A model generated the notes under the pieces. That model had not been told where the DNA came from. It saw only the letters and a program-made list of their open reading frames with translations, and did not search any database. Made by a program: the position numbers and the translations under genes. A stretch of 22,444 nt of DNA from contig JBMFWD010000049.1 of NCBI GenBank assembly GCA_049965615.1, forward strand, positions 1-22,444, read 5' to 3'. Positions 9,017 to 16,673 of the stretch are shown here, piece after piece (the first letter of the stretch is position 1; the number at the start of each line of letters is the position of its first letter). The DNA is from Acidobacterium sp049965615. Its GTDB lineage: Bacteria; Acidobacteriota; Terriglobia; Terriglobales; Acidobacteriaceae.

Positions 9017-9046
9017 TTGACCAGGGGCTCTGAACAGGAGTATTAC
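9017..9046 (+). promoter_or_regulatory. Candidate promoter for the winged-helix propeller regulator
   Basis: TTGACC (9017-9022), 18 bp, TATTAC (9041-9046). It would start transcription near 9053, leaving a leader of about 20 nt without a clear Shine-Dalgarno site. The 256-bp divergent region also has an AT-rich core (about 8925-9000), a likely place for regulator binding; I found no convincing operator palindrome or receptor promoter. Confidence 0.4.
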
Positions 9047-9071
9047 TAAGTGGTTCGCTGGTCCCTTCTCG

Positions 9072-11318
9072 ATGAATTCTTCGACGGTCACGCCCAAACC
9101 CGCAATCCGCAAGCTTCGCTTCGGCTTATTTGAGGCGGACCTCTCCACCGGGGAATTGCGCAAATCCGGAATCCGCATTCGCATTCAGGCCCAGCCCTTC
9201 CGGGTCCTGGCCTTGCTGATTGAAAAGCCCGGCGAAGTCGTCACCCGCGAAGAACTCCAGCAGCGCATCTGGGGTACAGACACCATCGTCGACTTCGACC
9301 ATAGTCTCGGAACCGCCATCAACAAATTACGCGAGGCCCTGGGCGATTCGGCGGATAATCCCCGTTTTATCGAAACACTCGCCCGCCGAGGCTATCGTTT
9401 CCTCGCCCCGGTCATGCCGGTGAACGATCAGGAACCCAAAGCCAACTCACACGAAACGGCTTCCCAACCATCTGCTCGAAACCAGGCGAGCCCTGAGGCC
9501 GGGGCCCCTCCCGATTCGCACGCCGCGGCACAACCCGCCCGCCCGCAGGACCGCTCAACCAATTTCGCGCCTGGTGGCCGGCTCTCACTGCTGGTTGCCA
9601 TATGCCTGCTGGCAGCAATCGCCTCAGTATCCTGGTATTTCGGCTGGCGCTTCGCTTCCAGACCCTATTCCCCACCCCAGATTCGTCAAATTACCTTCTC
9701 CGGTCGCGTTTCCCCGGGAGACACGCTCTTTGAAAGCCTCGGCGCCACGGCAACCGACGGCTCCCGCATTTACTTTCCTGAGATTGAACAAGGCCGCGCC
9801 ATGCTGGCCCAGGCGCTCATCTCTGACGGGGAAACCAGCACCATCGCGCTGCCCAACGAAATCGCCGCTCCTTATATCAGCGCCATATCGCCAGACGGCT
9901 CCAGGTTCCTGCTGCGGAACCATCTCACCACCAACGCCGAGCAGCCGCTCTGGATCGTACCAACCATTGGAGGCATAGGCCGGCGCATTCCCGGCATCCT
10001 TGCCCACGACGCCACCTGGATGCCCGACGGCCAGCGCATTCTTTACGCCCACGGCGACAGCCTCTTCACTGTGGATGAAAACGGAACCGATGTCCACAAG
10101 TTCGCCACCCTGCCCGGTCGCGCCTTCTGGCTCCGCTGGTCCCCAGACGGATCCAACCTGCGCTTCACGCTCCTAAACAGCGAAACCCACAGTTCCCAGC
10201 TCTGGACCATCTCGGCATCCGGCGCCAACGCTCATCCGCTGCTGCCGCCATCAGACGGCTCAGAGTGCTGCGGAAGCTGGACCGCCGATGGCAAGTACTA
10301 CGTCTTCCAGCGCAACATCGCGGACGGCTCCAATATCTGGCTCCTTCCCGAGCACTCCGGCATCTTCGGGGGCCCGGGCAAGCCCTACGCGCTCACCAAT
10401 GGACCGCTTACCTACCAGTCCCCCATCACCGCCCGCACGGGTCATCGCATCTTTTTCATCGGTCTCAATTTGCGCTCCGAGCTCCTGCGCTACGACGCCG
10501 CATCGCAAATCTTCATTCCCTACACGGGGGGCATCAGCAACGCCCGCCGCGTCGCCTTTTCCAGGGACGGGCAATGGGTGGCATGGATTCGACAGGACAA
10601 CGGCTCACTATGGAGCAGCAAGGCCGACGGCACTCAGCGCATGCAGCTTACCAGCAAGCCGCTTGAAGTTTTCATGATGCACTGGTCGCCTGACGACAAG
10701 CATCTGCTCCTCATGGCACGTAAGCCGGAACAGCGATGGGCCATCTACATGATCAACGCCGACGGCAGCAATCTGCACATCGTCGACCCGGAAAATCGCA
10801 GCCAGGCCGATCCGGACTGGTCTCCCGATGGCAAGAGCATCGTCTTCGGCCGGCTCCCTGACCTCATGTCCGAAGCCTCCATGCCGAAAGCCATCTACCT
10901 CTACAACCTCAGCACGCACAAAACCGAGAAGCTACCCGGTTCCGATGGTCTTTTCAGCCCGCGCTGGTCTTCTGACGGTCGATACATCGCCGCGCTGTCC
11001 ATCGATCAAACTCGCCTGATGCTCTACGACGTTCAGACCAAAAGCTGGCGTCAGCTCGCGCACCAAAGCATTGCCGACCCCGCCTGGGGCCACAAAAATC
11101 AAGACATTTACTTTCATGATTTCGTGCAGCCGGGGCAGCCGCTCTATCGCGTAGACATCAAAACGGACCAGATGCAGCCGATCGCAAATCTGAAAGATCT
11201 GCGCGCCGCCGATGCTGTCGACTACCGCTTCGCCGGACTCACTCCAAATGACGTACCCCTGGTAGACGCGCGCACATCGACTGCCAACATCTACACCATG
11301 CCCATCCCAAAACCCTGA
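9072..11318 (+). CDS. Membrane-anchored winged-helix regulator with periplasmic WD40-like propeller
   Basis: A 748-residue one-component transmembrane regulator. Residues 14-114 form an OmpR/CadC-type winged helix (RKLRFGLFEADLSTGEL at the start; RIWGTDTIVDFDHSLGTAINKLREAL with the recognition helix; RGYRFLAPV at the wing). A Pro/Ala/Gln-rich linker (115-168) leads to one membrane helix (about 171-190). The rest is a TolB/WD40-like beta-propeller with repeated SPDG-type turns: SPDGSRFLL, MPDGQRILY, SPDGSNLRF, TADGKYYVF, SRDGQWVAW, SPDDKHLLL, SPDGKSIVF, SSDGRYIAA. The arrangement places DNA binding in the cytoplasm and the propeller in the periplasm. It diverges from the TonB receptor and may control it in response to a ligand. 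ATG 9072 is the first start in an open frame that begins after a TGA at 9018; no good ribosome site is seen. Confidence 0.9.
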   Translation: MNSSTVTPKPAIRKLRFGLFEADLSTGELRKSGIRIRIQAQPFRVLALLIEKPGEVVTREELQQRIWGTDTIVDFDHSLGTAINKLREALGDSADNPRFIETLARRGYRFLAPVMPVNDQEPKANSHETASQPSARNQASPEAGAPPDSHAAAQPARPQDRSTNFAPGGRLSLLVAICLLAAIASVSWYFGWRFASRPYSPPQIRQITFSGRVSPGDTLFESLGATATDGSRIYFPEIEQGRAMLAQALISDGETSTIALPNEIAAPYISAISPDGSRFLLRNHLTTNAEQPLWIVPTIGGIGRRIPGILAHDATWMPDGQRILYAHGDSLFTVDENGTDVHKFATLPGRAFWLRWSPDGSNLRFTLLNSETHSSQLWTISASGANAHPLLPPSDGSECCGSWTADGKYYVFQRNIADGSNIWLLPEHSGIFGGPGKPYALTNGPLTYQSPITARTGHRIFFIGLNLRSELLRYDAASQIFIPYTGGISNARRVAFSRDGQWVAWIRQDNGSLWSSKADGTQRMQLTSKPLEVFMMHWSPDDKHLLLMARKPEQRWAIYMINADGSNLHIVDPENRSQADPDWSPDGKSIVFGRLPDLMSEASMPKAIYLYNLSTHKTEKLPGSDGLFSPRWSSDGRYIAALSIDQTRLMLYDVQTKSWRQLAHQSIADPAWGHKNQDIYFHDFVQPGQPLYRVDIKTDQMQPIANLKDLRAADAVDYRFAGLTPNDVPLVDARTSTANIYTMPIPKP

Positions 11319-11330
11319 CGCTCAGCTTCC

Positions 11331-11552
11331 TTAAGCTCTGGATGCTTTCGTATGGGAAGCATCACTGTCATCAGCGTGATGCCGTCCAGGAGCAACAGCC
11401 AACCGCAAGGCCAGGGAGACACTGCCGTAGGTTCTCAGTCCACATCGGCGGCAGCGCAATGGCCAGCGCAGAAGCAGCAAGCGCGATATATCCTGGCGAC
11501 GAAGATGCGAAAGCCGAAAATCGGAAAACATGCAATCAACACAGTGCTTCAT
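11331..11552 (-). CDS. Small zinc-ribbon-like protein (two CxxC pairs)
   Basis: A 73-residue protein with C4xxC7 and C34xxC37 flanking a basic/leucine-rich segment (RLSHLRRQDISRLLLLRWP), and a possible short hydrophobic stretch after the second pair (SVSLALRLAV). The layout matches small acidobacterial zinc-ribbon membrane-associated proteins as I remember them; no function is known to me. AGG lies 7 nt before the ATG. It converges on the propeller regulator, with only 12 bp between stops, and lies 80 bp downstream of another Cys-rich small gene on the same strand, so the two may be co-transcribed. The first pair reads CVDC where relatives usually have CPxC. Confidence 0.6.
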   Translation of the reverse strand: MKHCVDCMFSDFRLSHLRRQDISRLLLLRWPLRCRRCGLRTYGSVSLALRLAVAPGRHHADDSDASHTKASRA

Positions 11553-11632
11553 GAAATGCCTGCCACTTGAAAATTAGTCTTCTGCGGACGTGGCCTGATT
11601 GTACGCCTTGCCGGGACCTCACTATGGAATCA

Positions 11633-11923
11633 CTAGTAATAGTCCGCGCAACTCAGGTAATACCCGCATCCACGGCAGATGAGCTTACAGCGGTGACTTT
11701 CCAGCCGGCTGGAACAATTCGGGCAGTAGACGGAATGATGTTCTTCCTCCGATACAGCCCTTACTTCGTCCCCTGCTTCTAACTCCCCAGATGAAACCCA
11801 CGTTCGGCCGCTGCCACAATCCACCTCCGGCATCCGGTTGCTGGATGCATCCCCCAGGGGGCGCTTCGGATTCTCATCATGATCACGGTTATCATGTGGA
11901 GTGGGCTTGATGGTTTTCATCAT
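11633..11923 (-). CDS. Small zinc-ribbon protein with acidic N-terminus
   Basis: A 96-residue protein. The first ~60 residues are polar and probably disordered; the C-terminus carries a compact Cys cluster: C67xxC70, C79, C83xxC86, C92, in the pattern CPNC..RLES..CKLICRGCGYYLSC. This pattern suggests one zinc ribbon and is shared by small conserved bacterial proteins of unknown role. Two adjacent ATGs (11923 and 11920) are possible, with GGTGAG upstream. It is divergent from osmC, 42 bp apart, so the two share a promoter region. The last codons happen to resemble a conserved 16S rRNA stretch on the other strand (see rejected items). Confidence 0.75.
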   Translation of the reverse strand: MMKTIKPTPHDNRDHDENPKRPLGDASSNRMPEVDCGSGRTWVSSGELEAGDEVRAVSEEEHHSVYCPNCSSRLESHRCKLICRGCGYYLSCADYY

Positions 11924-11965
11924 TTTTATCTCACCACTTAAACTTTAGACGAAGGAGTTCTCATT

Positions 11966-12394
11966 ATGGAGCGCACAGCGAGCGCAGTATGGAGTGGCGG
12001 TCTGAAAGACGGTAAAGGAACCGTCTCCACGAACAGCGGAGTCCTCAATAAGACCCAGTATTCTTTCTCGACCCGCTTTGAAGACGGCATCGGCACCAAC
12101 CCGGAAGAACTGATTGCCGCCGCCCACGCCGGCTGCTTCACCATGGCCCTCAGCGCACAGCTCGGGCAGGCAAACCTCACACCTGAATCGCTGGAAACCA
12201 CGGCTGCCGTCAAGTTCGAAAAAACCGATCAGGGCTTCACCGTCACCGCCATCCACCTCACCACCCGCGCCAAGGTGCCCGGCGCTACCGCCGCTGCTTT
12301 TGACACCGCCGCGCAGAACGCCAAGAACGGCTGCCCCATCTCGCGCCTTTTCCAGGGCAACACCGAAATTACGCTCGACGCCAAACTCGTCTAA
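11966..12394 (+). CDS. osmC: OsmC family peroxiredoxin
   Basis: A 142-residue cytoplasmic thiol peroxidase that reduces organic hydroperoxides. The two catalytic cysteines are in the expected contexts: Cys57 in AAAHAGCFTMAL and Cys123 in NGCPISRLF. The N-terminal half (GKGTVSTNSGVLNKTQYSFSTRFEDGIGTNPEEL) closely follows the OsmC subgroup rather than Ohr. Length is normal for the family. AAGGAG lies 8 nt before the ATG. It is monocistronic, ended by a strong terminator, and diverges from a zinc-ribbon gene. Confidence 0.94.
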   Translation: MERTASAVWSGGLKDGKGTVSTNSGVLNKTQYSFSTRFEDGIGTNPEELIAAAHAGCFTMALSAQLGQANLTPESLETTAAVKFEKTDQGFTVTAIHLTTRAKVPGATAAAFDTAAQNAKNGCPISRLFQGNTEITLDAKLV

Positions 12395-12410
12395 TCCAAT
12401 CACCTTCCCA

Positions 12411-12450
12411 CCCACGTCCGGAACTCCAGCTCTGCGAGTCCGGACGTGGG
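12411..12450 (+). terminator. Terminator after osmC
   Basis: A 12-bp perfect stem CCCACGTCCGGA (12411-12422) / TCCGGACGTGGG (12439-12450), extended by three more pairs past a bulged A, begins 16 bp past the osmC stop and is followed by a T-rich stretch (CTTGTCTTCCTATT). The convergent GH13 gene ends just beyond, so it also insulates the two. Confidence 0.85.
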
Positions 12451-12459
12451 CTTGTCTTC

Positions 12460-14271
12460 CTATTCCACCTGGCCAACATACACGCCGTAAGGCGCAAGAT
12501 GAATAGAACCCAGGCTACGGCTCTGCGCCTGGCCAGGCGTGGCCATCAGCGTCTTCAAACCAGTCCCCTTTACGCCCTGCGACGTCAAATGGAAACTCTC
12601 CGTCTGCGGCTGCCCCGTAAAGTTGCAGGCCACCACCACGGCCTTGCCATCCGGCGTCTTGCGCAGCCATGACAGCACATGCTCGTCGCTCGTGTTCAGC
12701 ATCATCTCCTGCCCGTCGTGCAGCGCGGCATTCGTGTGCTTCAGCGCAATCATCTGCCGGTACCAGTTCAGCAGCGAGTTGGGCTCTCTCTTCTCCGCCG
12801 CCACATTCACCGTCTTGTAGCTTGGCGGAATCGGAAGCCATGTCTTCACCCCGGCGCTCGAAAAGCCTGCATTCGGCCCGTCGTTCCACTGCATCGGCGT
12901 CCGCTCGCCGTCCCGCCCCTTGTTCTTCGGCCATCCGCGAATCCCCACCGGATCGCGCACCTCGGACTTCTTCGTCGGCACCGTCGTGACCATGCCGATC
13001 TCGTCGCCGTAATACAGCAGCGCCGTATCCCGCGAAGCCAGTACAATCGTCGCCAGCACGCGCGCAATGTTCTCGCGCTGGGTCGGATCCTTCACTCCAG
13101 CCGCGTCGGCATACCGCTCCCACCGGTAGTTGTCGTGGTTGTCAAAGACAAACAAAGGCTCGTCACCGTGCAACTCCGTCTCCGCCTCGTTGATTCGCGC
13201 GCGAAAATCCGCCACATCCAGCTTGTTGATGAACCCCACCTGCATGTCCATCGGCAGTTGCAGCTCATCATTGTGCAGCCCATACATCTTGCGAAGCTCA
13301 TTCACTGAGCTCAGGTACGTCTCGCCGATCAGCAGAATATGCCGGTGATAGCTGTCCGCCACCTGTCGCAACTGGCGCAGTACGCCATGCACCTGCGGCA
13401 GATTGTTCGTCATAGAGTCATCCAGCTGCACCTGCCCAAAGGCGTTGATGATCGGCTTGCCGTCCTTGCCCAGCATCGGCTTTTCATTCCGCAGCTTCGG
13501 ATCTTCAAACAGCGTCGTAATCGCATCCAGGCGGAAGCCCGCCACACCATGACGAATCCAGAATCTCTCCACGTTGTACATGGCGTGGCGCACCTTGGGA
13601 TTGTTCCAGTTCAGGTCCGGCTGCTGGATGTAAAACTTGTGGTAATAGAACTGCCCCGTCTTCTTGTCGAACTGCCAGGCCGACCCGCCAAAAACCGACT
13701 GCCAGTTATTGGGCGGCAGCAGTTTTCCATCCGGGCCCTTGTGCCCATTCCGCCACACATACCAGTCCCGCTTCGGATTCGTCCGCGAGCTCTCCGACTC
13801 GATAAACCAGGGATGCTGATTCGAGGTGTGATTCAGCACCAGGTCCATCAGCACGCCAATATGCTGCTTGCGGGCCGCGCTCACCAACTGGTCAAAATCG
13901 GCAAGGGTCCCGTACTGCGAATCAATGTTGTTGTAGTTCGAGATGTCGTAACCAAAATCCACCTGCGGCGAAGGGTAAATCGGCGTCATCCAGATCGCAT
14001 TCACCCCAAGCCAATGCAGGTAATCCAGCCTCGAACGAATCCCGTTCAAGTCCCCAATCCCGTCTCCATTCGAATCCTGAAAACTCCGCGGATACACCTC
14101 GTAAATCACGGCGTTCTTCCACCAGGGCTCCTGGCTGGCGCCGTCCCGCACCACGGTGATCTTCGCTTTGGAAGAAACCTGCGAACTCGCAGGCTTCACG
14201 GCCCACATGGCAGGCGTCACCATGCACACGGCTGCAAGGACGCAGACCGCCCAGCACACTTTTATCCTCAT
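12460..14271 (-). CDS. Secreted GH13 alpha-glucosidase (oligo-1,6-glucosidase-like)
   Basis: A 603-residue exo-acting glucosidase. The selected ATG has GGGAG 6 nt upstream and opens a signal peptide (about residues 1-24); an upstream in-frame start lacks this. It opens the GH13 fold with WWKNAVIYEVYPRSFQDSNGDGIGDL (about 50-75), including the calcium loop. Catalytic motifs: DLVLNHTS (143-150), QPDLNW (217-222), GFRLDAI with nucleophile Asp249, IGETYL with Glu317, FDNHD with Asp380. The QPDLN signature marks the oligo-1,6-glucosidase/alpha-glucosidase/trehalose-synthase branch. The residue after Asp249 is Ala, where Val tends to go with alpha-1,6 and Thr with alpha-1,4 specificity, so linkage preference is open. 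A signal peptide is less usual for this branch and fits a periplasmic role beside the other GH13 enzyme. Confidence 0.92.
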   Translation of the reverse strand: MRIKVCWAVCVLAAVCMVTPAMWAVKPASSQVSSKAKITVVRDGASQEPWWKNAVIYEVYPRSFQDSNGDGIGDLNGIRSRLDYLHWLGVNAIWMTPIYPSPQVDFGYDISNYNNIDSQYGTLADFDQLVSAARKQHIGVLMDLVLNHTSNQHPWFIESESSRTNPKRDWYVWRNGHKGPDGKLLPPNNWQSVFGGSAWQFDKKTGQFYYHKFYIQQPDLNWNNPKVRHAMYNVERFWIRHGVAGFRLDAITTLFEDPKLRNEKPMLGKDGKPIINAFGQVQLDDSMTNNLPQVHGVLRQLRQVADSYHRHILLIGETYLSSVNELRKMYGLHNDELQLPMDMQVGFINKLDVADFRARINEAETELHGDEPLFVFDNHDNYRWERYADAAGVKDPTQRENIARVLATIVLASRDTALLYYGDEIGMVTTVPTKKSEVRDPVGIRGWPKNKGRDGERTPMQWNDGPNAGFSSAGVKTWLPIPPSYKTVNVAAEKREPNSLLNWYRQMIALKHTNAALHDGQEMMLNTSDEHVLSWLRKTPDGKAVVVACNFTGQPQTESFHLTSQGVKGTGLKTLMATPGQAQSRSLGSIHLAPYGVYVGQVE

Positions 14272-14478
14272 CTGTTGCTCCCAAATCAAATCGGTACTGC
14301 CGGATGTCCGCTTCAAAGCCGCGGATCTTCGCACAAACGGTATCACACCGCAGGGGACTCAGGGCAGTCTTCGATTGAGACATCTGGAATGAGGGGGAAT
14401 GCAGACAGAATCTCATTGCGCGCCGGGCTAACGCACGCAATCTCCGCCGCGAGCCGGCGAAGTCCGGATACCGGCCGA

Positions 14479-14709
14479 TCAGGCGGATACGCGCAGCTGA
14501 TCGCGCAGCTTCTGGTTGATCTCAATGGCCTGCTTCACGCCGTTGTCCAGCATCGCATGCCACTGCCGGGAGGTTTCATCCAGCTTGACCGTGCCGAGCA
14601 GAAAGCTGGTTTGAATCACAACTTCCAGTGCATTGCTCAACTCGTGGGCCAGTCGTCGAATCTCCTGCGCCTGCTCAGAAGTGAGGGCGGGTTGTGCTGT
14701 CTCGCTCAT
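14479..14709 (-). CDS. Orphan HisKA-like small protein
   Basis: A 76-residue protein (84 if the ATG at 14733 is used; neither start has an ideally spaced site, a GGAG lies 12 nt before 14709). It contains EIRRLAHELSNALEVVIQ, which resembles the H-box of histidine-kinase dimerisation helices (H-E-L-S-N), followed by a second helix (QWHAMLDNGVKQAIEINQKL). No ATP-binding domain follows, so it cannot be a complete kinase. It could be a phosphotransfer partner, a dimerisation antagonist or a remnant. The family looks to me like one seen in Acidobacteriota; function is unknown. It lies between the GH13 gene and tRNA-Leu, divergent from the tRNA. Confidence 0.6.
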   Translation of the reverse strand: MSETAQPALTSEQAQEIRRLAHELSNALEVVIQTSFLLGTVKLDETSRQWHAMLDNGVKQAIEINQKLRDQLRVSA

Positions 14710-14781
14710 GAAATGTCCGCTCTCCATCCGCATGGAATTGCAGGTCCAAAACTGTTGTGATGCGTCATCCAGCTGGCGGGT

Positions 14782-14809
14782 TTGACACGGTATCGCGCCT
14801 TTGTAACAC
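14782..14809 (+). promoter_or_regulatory. Candidate promoter for tRNA-Leu
   Basis: A perfect -35 TTGACA (14782-14787) is followed after 16 bp by TAACAC (14804-14809), a weak -10. It is about 50 bp upstream of the tRNA 5' end, a plausible distance for a pre-tRNA leader. Confidence 0.4.
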
Positions 14810-14858
14810 TATCTTTACTGCCGGTCCGAGCGCCTAGTCCGGGCCAATTGTTTGTAGT

Positions 14859-14945
14859 GCCGAAGTGGCGGAATTGGCAGACGCGCATGGTTCAGGTCCA
14901 TGTACTCGCAAGGGTGTGGAGGTTCGAGTCCTCTCTTCGGCACCA
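14859..14945 (+). tRNA. tRNA-Leu (anticodon CAG)
   Basis: Acceptor arms GCCGAAG / CTTCGGC pair fully; discriminator A and an encoded CCA follow. The anticodon stem CATGG/CCATG encloses TTCAGGT with anticodon CAG (14893-14895), decoding CUG. A long variable arm and the T-arm GGTTCGAGTCC are present, as expected for class II tRNA-Leu. Length with CCA is 87 nt. Confidence 0.97.
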
Positions 14946-15007
14946 ATAACTTCCTTCCTCTCGGCGATTTACCAGTCATACGCCTGCATGTTAATCTGCC
15001 CGGCATC

Positions 15008-15463
15008 ATGAAAGTTCTCTATTCCTGCTTCATAGCCCTGCTCGCCTTTGCAGCTCTGGCCTCGGCACCCGTTCAGGCCGCCTCCGCCCAATTCCAACCC
15101 GGCGAATGGCAAATCCAATCCACAGTCACTCCATCCGTGGGCCATCCGGTGCATAACCAAACCAGCGTTTGCGCAAAGAGCGCAGGCCAGACCTGGCAGG
15201 CCAAAAGCCGCAATCAGACGTGCTCCCCTCCCACGCTTACCGCTATCTCCAATGGGTACAACATCAAATTAGCCTGCAGCGGCGGAGCCGGCCCCGTGCA
15301 GTGGAAATCTATCTCAAACATCAATGAGACATTCTCAAACGGCGGCTCCCATCTCCAGGCGAGCGGCACCACTACCACGACCGTCTCCTATGCAGGACAC
15401 GCCCCGATGACTTCATCCGCAAAAATCCTCGCCACTGGAGAACGCACTGGCGCCTGCAAATAG
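15008..15463 (+). CDS. DUF3617 family secreted protein
   Basis: A 151-residue exported protein with a signal peptide (cleavage likely near residue 24-27) and the DUF3617 pattern: an early FQPGEWQIQSTVT, then four cysteines in the mature part (55, 72, 90, 150), probably as two disulfides, and a C-terminal ERTGAC. The family is periplasmic and of unknown function. Sixty-two bases separate it from the tRNA-Leu CCA end, and no clear Shine-Dalgarno site precedes the ATG; it could be transcribed with the tRNA. Confidence 0.78.
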   Translation: MKVLYSCFIALLAFAALASAPVQAASAQFQPGEWQIQSTVTPSVGHPVHNQTSVCAKSAGQTWQAKSRNQTCSPPTLTAISNGYNIKLACSGGAGPVQWKSISNINETFSNGGSHLQASGTTTTTVSYAGHAPMTSSAKILATGERTGACK

Positions 15464-15707
15464 CAGAAGCCACTCAATCTCGATAACATGACCCGTGGTA
15501 TCGATGCGCCTGATGGCGATGCGCGGTGATGCACCAAAATCAGGCAACGAACAGCCCAACCAACGCTTTCGCCACAGACAACTCTGTCAGCATCTCACGC
15601 ATATAAATGCACCAAAGAAATCCGGGAGCCGTATCCCAGAACCTTCTAGCCGTACTCTGGCTTTCCGGTCAGAATGCAAATTCACGACTTCCCTCTGGAG
15701 GTACGCA

Positions 15708-16649
15708 ATGAAGAAACTATCCTCAGTCCTTCTGATCTCGTTGGTTGCAATAACCCTGCACGCCCAGAACACGCAGGCTTCCGGCAGCGCACATGCGGCG
15801 GCAAACGCAACCGCTGCCGCTTCCCGCCAGGTAACACAAACGCAAGCCACCGAGGCTACGCACCTCTCCGCCGAACTCACGCGGCGAGTAGACACCCGCC
15901 ACGCAAAAGTAGGCGACAAAGTCCTTGCGAAAACCACAAGCAAGGCCACGTTTGCCAACGGCCTCACATTGCCTCGCGGAACCCGCCTGATCGGCCACGT
16001 AATCAGCGTGCAGGCGCGCTCCCATGCCGACCACGCCGCAAAGCTGGCCTTTACCTTTGATCGCGCCATCCTTCGCCACGGTCGCACCATTCCGATCCAC
16101 GCCGTGCTCACTTCCATTTCCGCACCCTCCGCCATGGCAGCCGCAAACTCCATGGATGACATGAACGCTGGCCCCATGGGCGCCGGAGGGATGGCTGGCG
16201 GCAGCGCCATGGCGGCACCCGCTCCATCTGCCGGAGGCCTCGTCGGGGGTGGCATGGTCGGGGGTGCTCTGCATGGCGCTGGCAACGTGGCCGATCAAAG
16301 CGCGGCCATGGCAGGCAATCATCTTGATGCAGCAGGGCGCATGGGAGCAGGCATGGCCCATGCCACTGCGGCGAGCGCCATGGGCAACGCCATGGCCGGC
16401 GAGCACGCCATGGGCGAACTCAATCGCCCAACTGTCCCTGTCGCGCATCTGCCCGGCGTCATGATGACCAGCTCGTCCAGCAGCGGAGCCAGCGGAACCT
16501 TCACGTCCGATCGCCGCAACTTCGCGCTCGACAGCGGCACTCAAATGAGGATGAATGTTTCCGCCAGCCCATCCGGCGCATCCAGCAGCGGAGCGGCGGC
16601 AGCCTCGGCACACGGTTCGACGCAACATCCGAGCCAGCGCAAGCAGTAA
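15708..16649 (+). CDS. Secreted protein with Met/Gly/Ala-rich tail
   Basis: A 313-residue exported protein of unknown function. GGAGG lies 6 nt before the ATG, which is preferred over upstream in-frame starts since it begins a signal peptide (1-19, ending LHA). Residues 53-135 form a conserved-looking beta-rich unit (LSAELTRRVDTRHAKVGDKVLAKTT, then LPRGTRLIGHVISVQARS and a hydrophobic beta strand), resembling domains I recall in many acidobacterial secreted proteins. Residues 140-240 are low complexity with about 13 Met plus several His, and the C-terminal part is Ser/Ala rich. The tail might bind metal or interact with membranes; this is a guess. Confidence 0.75.
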   Translation: MKKLSSVLLISLVAITLHAQNTQASGSAHAAANATAAASRQVTQTQATEATHLSAELTRRVDTRHAKVGDKVLAKTTSKATFANGLTLPRGTRLIGHVISVQARSHADHAAKLAFTFDRAILRHGRTIPIHAVLTSISAPSAMAAANSMDDMNAGPMGAGGMAGGSAMAAPAPSAGGLVGGGMVGGALHGAGNVADQSAAMAGNHLDAAGRMGAGMAHATAASAMGNAMAGEHAMGELNRPTVPVAHLPGVMMTSSSSSGASGTFTSDRRNFALDSGTQMRMNVSASPSGASSSGAAAASAHGSTQHPSQRKQ

Positions 16650-16673
16650 GCGCCCCACCGTCATCATGCGAAT

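Noticed and set aside
11341..11363. GATGCTT/AAGCATC hairpin after the propeller regulator
   Set aside because: No T-run follows on either strand, and it falls inside the small zinc-ribbon gene; not supported as a terminator.
11619..11650. TGGAATCACTAGTAAT stretch similar to a conserved 16S rRNA site
   Set aside because: The match is about 16 bases with poor flanking similarity, and these bases encode the conserved Cys-rich C-terminus of a small protein on the other strand; coincidence is more likely.
14815..15009. Minus-strand open frame opposite tRNA-Leu (peptide with KRGLEPPHPCEYMDLNH)
   Set aside because: This is the well-known phantom protein from the reverse complement of a tRNA gene, not a real product.
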